Positions 59,549-64,000 of a DNA stretch of 64,000 nucleotides are shown here, piece after piece. The notes below the pieces were generated by a model. It did not search any database, was not told where the DNA came from, and was given only the letters and a program-made list of their open reading frames with translations. The position numbers and the translations under genes were made by a program. Within the stretch, counting starts at the first letter, position 1. Each line of letters begins with the position of its first letter. This stretch comes from Cytospora piceicola (taxonomy: Eukaryota; Ascomycota; Sordariomycetes; Diaporthales; Cytosporaceae), in NCBI GenBank assembly GCA_023375675.1, contig JALQBC010000052.1, positions 960-64,959 on the forward strand, written 5' to 3'.

Positions 59549-60123
59549 CTTGAATGCGGATCGAGTTGAATGTTGATGCTGAGGAACTTGTGGTTTGTTG
59601 CAATTACCTAGTTAGCGGAGCGAATCCTCGCGGCTGGAATTGCTTCCAGCCTTCCAAGCTCCGTCTGCATGTTTTTGCAGCCGCGCCCGTTTCGCGGCAG
59701 GCCAAATGCGCACAGACTGCAATACGGCAGGCACACAAGCACATTGCCAACCGTTCATGCCGGCAGGCACCTGACGTGCGGCCCACGCGGGCAGGCGGGT
59801 CTCAGGGTTAGGGAAATATGACGATATCTCAAACCCTAAACTCAATTCGGGATCCATTCAACAAGCTACCGAGTACGAGCTGCGAGGTCGCTTCAAGCTG
59901 GAGATTCCAGGCAGGCCAAGATCGCTGGACCGATCTTCTGGATGATTGGAGCCCCCCATCCCCACTAATCAACAAGAACATTAGTTACCCTGGTGGTATC
60001 TACAATTACAGTATCCCTCACACAAACATCTCGAGGTTCTACGAAGAGCGAGGTTCTCTTGACGCCGCTGACAACACCGACAATTATTTTGACACCAGAA
60101 GGCAAAGACAAAAGTACAACACA
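59549..60123. promoter_or_regulatory. Divergent promoter shared by prp19 and the OHCU decarboxylase gene
   Basis: 575-bp head-to-head interval. The frame of the plus-strand gene stays open back to an ATG at 59818, but the intervening peptide looks like untranslated leader; ATG 60124 directly precedes the conserved domain. An AAACCCTAAAC word at 59830 and GGGTTAGGG at 59803 are isolated telomere-like motifs. Confidence 0.45.
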
Positions 60124-60771
60124 ATGGCGTCAACACTCCCAGACGTGACGACCCTCTCCTCCTTGCCAGGATCAGCAATCATCACCGTCCTCGATCTTCT
60201 TTTCGAGCCCAGCGAAGATCTACATACTCTCGCGCTTCCAACACTCCGCTCCATCACCTTCGCCAGTTATCCCGAGCTTATAGCCACCATTCGCGAACAA
60301 TTGCTCGCTATCGCTGACAACGTCAACTCCGATCCCGAAGCCTGCCAGCCCCTGCTTTCAGTATTGGGCTCTCACCCCCGCCTGGGAGCAAAGAAGGTCG
60401 ACAGTGCCCAGAGCGTCGCTGAACAGGCTCAACTGAACAACGGGCCAGAGGGCGAGGCCGAAAGGTTGGCGGCGCTGAACAAGGAATATGAGGAAAAGTT
60501 CCCGGGCTTGCGGTACGTAGTGTTTGTGAACGGCCGGAGCAGGGACGTAATCATGGAGGATATGAGGAGGAGGATCGATAGGGCGAACTTCTTGGCTGAG
60601 GAGAAGGAGGCGATCAATGTGAGTGTCAAAAGACGAACCGCTGGTTAGCAAGGCTGGCATCTAACGACTTCGCAGGCCATGGCCCAAATCGCAAATGACA
60701 GGGCCAGCAAGCTTAAGAAGGAGTCCGAGGAGTCTACCGTGGGACACTCCGCACTGCCCGAAAGTATTTGA
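60124..60771 (+). CDS. OHCU decarboxylase (ureidoimidazoline decarboxylase, purine catabolism)
   Basis: Predicted 196-residue protein from exons 60124-60618 and 60676-60771 (57-nt intron, phase 0). It belongs to the 2-oxo-4-hydroxy-4-carboxy-5-ureidoimidazoline decarboxylase family, which converts the product of HIU hydrolase into S-allantoin in urate breakdown. The signature is SHPRLGAKK, with H84 as the expected catalytic histidine. An AALNKEYEEKFPGLRYVVFVNGRSR segment and DVIMEDMRRRI follow, all in family order. It ends LPESI without a PTS1 tripeptide, so peroxisomal import by that route is not predicted. It lies divergent from prp19, with no purine-pathway neighbour in the window. Fungal homologues of this exact form are often annotated only by the domain. 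Confidence 0.88.
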
Positions 60772-61037
60772 GCAAAAAGGTCGTCAGTCACAGGCAACCG
60801 TCCAATGGGTGACCGACTATGGACTGCTCGAGCCTCCTCATCCGTTTCGCTTCCTGCCACTTGTGACGCGACTACTGGAGGGCGGCGGACTTACTAGATC
60901 CTGCAACCGTGTGAGCAGGCTAAGCAGCTCGTCTGCTCGAGTGGGAATTCCCCAGGCCTCCTTTCTAACATATAACAGACGCTACGCGCGTTCGCTGGTG
61001 GGATGATGCCATCGCGCCATCGGCCACAGCGTGGAAT

Positions 61038-61628
61038 TCAACACCCGCGCCGTTCTTCGTTCGTCGACAACTCCCGTAGCTTCAGATGAGGGTTGTAAGC
61101 GGCGGAGACAGAGTTCTCGGCTCTGGACAACATGAAGGCGCTGTCAATGGCCTTGTAAATGGCTTTGTTGTCTGCAATACTCCGCGGCGTTTGCTGAAAG
61201 GGCTTGTGCGCTCGATGAGCCCTCATCACATCGAGATATTCCGAAATACAACTGTCTCGTCTCATGACCACCGGCGGTGCCACAGACCAGGCCTTTCGAC
61301 AGGAAGAGACCTCACGTCTTGTCACTTCAATCTGGCGTTCTTACCGTGAAGTAATCGCAAAGCCGCTTGATTGTACTCCCAGTCTGGACCTGGTTTGATG
61401 TCAGCTTTGCCGAGGTCTTGCGAGGTCCAGTCGCGAAAAAACAATTGGGGTCTGTCAGCTTACTATGTACACACCACCAGAGATATCACCCCTCGGGCCG
61501 AGAGTGACAGGGCTACCAACCCCGGGTACAGTAGCAATGAGGTTCGGACTTAGTAAAACAGCCGAGTTCGTATCCGCACGCAATGATGTGGTGGGGACTG
61601 CTTGGTCAAACTCAGAGGTGGAAATCAT
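61038..61628 (-). pseudogene. Decayed unrecognised gene
   Basis: Minus-strand blocks read coding-like peptide. From ATG 61628 the frame reads MISTSEFDQAVPTTSLRADT on to GGVYIV near 61470. A one-base shift (an extra A in the AGTAAGC stretch) is then needed to continue ADRPQLFFRDW and on to IKPGPDWEYNQAALRLLH. A GTAAGA donor at about 61348 and an acceptor near 61250 could join this to the frame ending at 61038 (EYLDVMRAHRAHKPFQQ and ENSVSAAYNPHLKLRELS). Upstream, near 61700-61760, DPQRIREIATARDALSSAS appears in yet another frame. I do not recognise the family. Frame breaks point to a pseudogene, though a base error is possible. Confidence 0.45.
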
Positions 61629-62083
61629 TGACGCAGGCTATCCACCATCACGACTTGACACTATATAACTGGAAACGCGGACTCCTAGCTCCCCCTTGAA
61701 GCACTACTGAGAGCGTCCCGTGCCGTGGCGATCTCCCTGATGCGCTGCGGGTCTACAGTGGGGCTCCTCTACTGCGAGATCAAGTTTGAGTTCCACAGTG
61801 AGCCTCATCAACTCCGCTGGCGAGCGGGCAAGCATGCCTTTCACTACTGAAGACCTATATCATCCATGCCAAAAGATTCTGCATCTGCAGAGACAATCAC
61901 ATTCGAGACTGATATGACTCGCGATGATTGGGCAATACCGAGACCTGGCCGGATCTCGCAAGAGACAAGACTGCAAAGTCGTCCATTTCGAGCAGGTCTT
62001 TTACCCATGGAAGCCGCGGATATCCGGGTCGCTTGTACCATCCGCGTCAGCATGCAGATGATCCTCCAGTCCCCTGTCTACTA

Positions 62084-62836
62084 TCATGTGGAGTAACAGC
62101 AGCGTTTCACGGTGCGTATCGTCACGGGACAAAAGAGATGATCCCATCGCAACGCTACCTGTATGACACTGTTACCTAACACTTCGGGTCTGATATTATT
62201 CCATTTGTCCAAACCGTCTTGAGCAGGCGCTTTGTGTCCCAACGCCGGTATCAACCACAAGCCCAGGTTTCTGAAGCCCTCTGGAGTGGAGCCGCTATGA
62301 GCTGCACTCGCGGTCACAGGAGGAGGGGGTGTACGGATCCGTATGCAGACGACAACTCGAAATTCCTTGGATCTCAACCATATTGCCAATAACTGGTCAG
62401 CCTCCATCCATCTATCGTTCCAGCCATCCAATGGGCGACATTGCTTGACACATTGAAACACGCAAGCTTTGACTTTGGATTTGCTATCATGTCCAAAGAG
62501 GGGATGGGCCTTGTGTCCTGAGAGGTGCTCAGCTGCCAGCACCTGTCGCATTTCAGGGGTTCGACGCAAGGCTGTCTCGCCATCTGCATGGAAGCACCTC
62601 AAAGGCCTTCCATATCCATATGCAGTCGGTGCCAGGTCGCCCAAATTGGATGGCCGGGGCAAAATCCTGCATGAGGTAGCTCTAATTCCGACCACCGCGT
62701 GACCAGCCCCTCGTCGAATCGTGTTCAACACCTTGGCCGAACAGGGGAACAGGTTCCTCTCCCCAATGCGACTATTTCTCCAGCTCCTTTTACTGTCACC
62801 TTGCTCTATCATGGCCCAGTCCGACTTGGCGGTCAA
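62084..62836 (-). CDS. Weak hypothetical open frame
   Basis: Open for about 250 codons, with the first ATG near 62812. Composition is rich in Arg, Cys and Pro without a recognisable domain, and no splice signals or promoter features support it. It may be another piece of the decayed minus-strand gene at 61.0-61.8 kb or a chance frame. Kept only so the interval is not left undescribed. Confidence 0.15.
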   Translation of the reverse strand: MTAKSDWAMIEQGDSKRSWRNSRIGERNLFPCSAKVLNTIRRGAGHAVVGIRATSCRILPRPSNLGDLAPTAYGYGRPLRCFHADGETALRRTPEMRQVLAAEHLSGHKAHPLFGHDSKSKVKACVFQCVKQCRPLDGWNDRWMEADQLLAIWLRSKEFRVVVCIRIRTPPPPVTASAAHSGSTPEGFRNLGLWLIPALGHKAPAQDGLDKWNNIRPEVLGNSVIQVALRWDHLFCPVTIRTVKRCCYST

Positions 62837-64000
62837 AATGTCAGAATTTTTAGTAAAACCCTGATTCTTTCCTTGGTATACTCATTTTCTTATATCTTTC
62901 TTCTTTATCGGTGAAGGGGGGTTTTCGACTTTCGCAGTGTTGTATCTGTTCAGTACGGAGCTGTCACCTTGGGCGGGACTTGACGAGCAGCGTCAATATT
63001 ACACCATTCGAGGTTCATCGGTAACCAACAGCTTCAGGAAGTGAGCTGACGGAATTATCGTTCGCTATAGGTAAAGTCAAGATATTTCAACCGCGTGGTC
63101 CATGTACCCTACAAGGATCACCACGCTGACCTGTAAGCCTCGACTACAGCTTCTCCGCCTTCCGCACCCTCACCCACCTGTCCGGACCACTCACACTCCC
63201 TCCTTTTGCCCCCGACTTTCTTTACTATAGTACTTGTTACATCCTATATGCTGGGAACCTACATATATACATGCAACTTCTCCAGATTTTCGCATGCTTA
63301 TTTCACGTGCATGACACCTGTGGCCGCATTCACCCTTGTCTATTGCGTTAGTCTCCTGTTAGAGGAAAAGAAGAGACACCCCTTCCACCTTTAACCGTTT
63401 TCTCCCTTATTCATTTCTTGGCGACTGATACTTCTGCTGTCCCTCCATCCTCCATCCCTTCCAGCTTCGGGCCCCCAATGGTCAAAAGTTGGCATGTCTT
63501 GATATTCCTGGTCCTGACTTACACACCTTCGGAGGGCACCGAGCAAGACAAAAGGAATCTAACTGGGCCTTGGCCAGAATTTTTGCGCACCTGACATCTT
63601 TGCTCAAGCTGCATGTTAAAGGTTAGTCGGAACTCTATCCACCGTCGGCCTGCTCCCCTTAACATCATCTTCCCTTGAATAGGGCCTCCGGAATTGTACG
63701 TTCCCGTCGTCATCTTTCTCAGCAACAACATAGGGAACATATGCCGTCATGATGGACTGTCAGCCGTAACCGATTGTGGGCATGCTTCAGAATCATGTTG
63801 AGTCAGCCATCGAAACACTCAGCAATACTTTGCGAATCATCAGTCTGACCAGACGGGCGAAGCGGATTGGCCTGGTGATCGTCCAGGCACTGTGCGACGG
63901 CACCAGACGTGTTGGGAAGGCGAAAGGGTAGAGGGTTGGGGGCTCAGGAGCCAAGCAGTCCGAGGAGACGTACTCGGTGCGGCTTTGGGAGGTCTCTTCT
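62837..64000. other. No supported gene
   Basis: No coding-like frame, RNA gene or long repeat is visible. The sequence is pyrimidine-rich around 63120-63470, which could be a promoter/leader for a gene beyond the right edge. Confidence 0.4.

Noticed and set aside
59803..59840. Telomere-like GGGTTAGGG and AAACCCTAAAC words
   Set aside because: Isolated single copies inside a housekeeping promoter, not an array; no evidence of a telomere or fusion.

Overview
The window is nuclear DNA from a filamentous ascomycete (Pezizomycotina; a Sordariomycete is my best guess). Reasons: genes carry several short GT-AG introns of about 55-140 nt, spacing is wide, coding exons are GC-rich, gene families are typical of moulds (KTR mannosyltransferase, Crh transglycosylase, VPS62, 3-carboxymuconate-cyclase-like lactonase), and one DNA transposon shows RIP-like C-to-T decay. 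There are no operons, rRNA genes, CRISPR arrays or convincing tRNAs.

Layout. 1-9 kb is a decayed flank: an 84-bp-period minisatellite (1-356) abuts a broken gene, followed by scattered coding relics, with one intact FAD monooxygenase (4301-5744, -) between them and a second broken gene at 7.7-8.9 kb. 9.6-20.7 kb carries five intact plus-strand genes: an NAD(P)-binding reductase-like protein, a secreted beta-propeller lactonase with a GC-AG intron, a D-threonine-aldolase-type PLP enzyme, a VPS62-family protein, and a six-exon seven-transmembrane protein. A 237-bp MITE lies between the last two. 22-31 kb holds a small basic/acidic hypothetical protein (-), a GT15 alpha-mannosyltransferase (+) and a Myb/SANT-like regulator (-). 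31-42 kb is nearly gene-free and contains a RIP-degraded Tc1/mariner element (33619-35001). 42.4-45.5 kb holds a Q/H-rich Myb protein that may have an unusually long first intron.

48-61 kb is a dense block: a GPI-anchored Crh-type chitin-glucan crosslinking enzyme (+), a divergent pair of an SDR (-) and an AKR7-like aldo-keto reductase (+), a RING protein with SUMO-interaction-like motifs (-), Prp19 (-), and an OHCU decarboxylase (+) sharing a divergent promoter with Prp19. 61-64 kb contains further coding relics and noncoding sequence.

The genes are mostly independent housekeeping, cell-wall and small-molecule enzymes. No coherent biosynthetic cluster or obviously new system is visible. The best leads are the SIM-bearing RING protein, the possible two-promoter Myb gene, the TACCTAGGTA palindrome family, the TA-flanked MITE and the uncharacterised seven-transmembrane protein.
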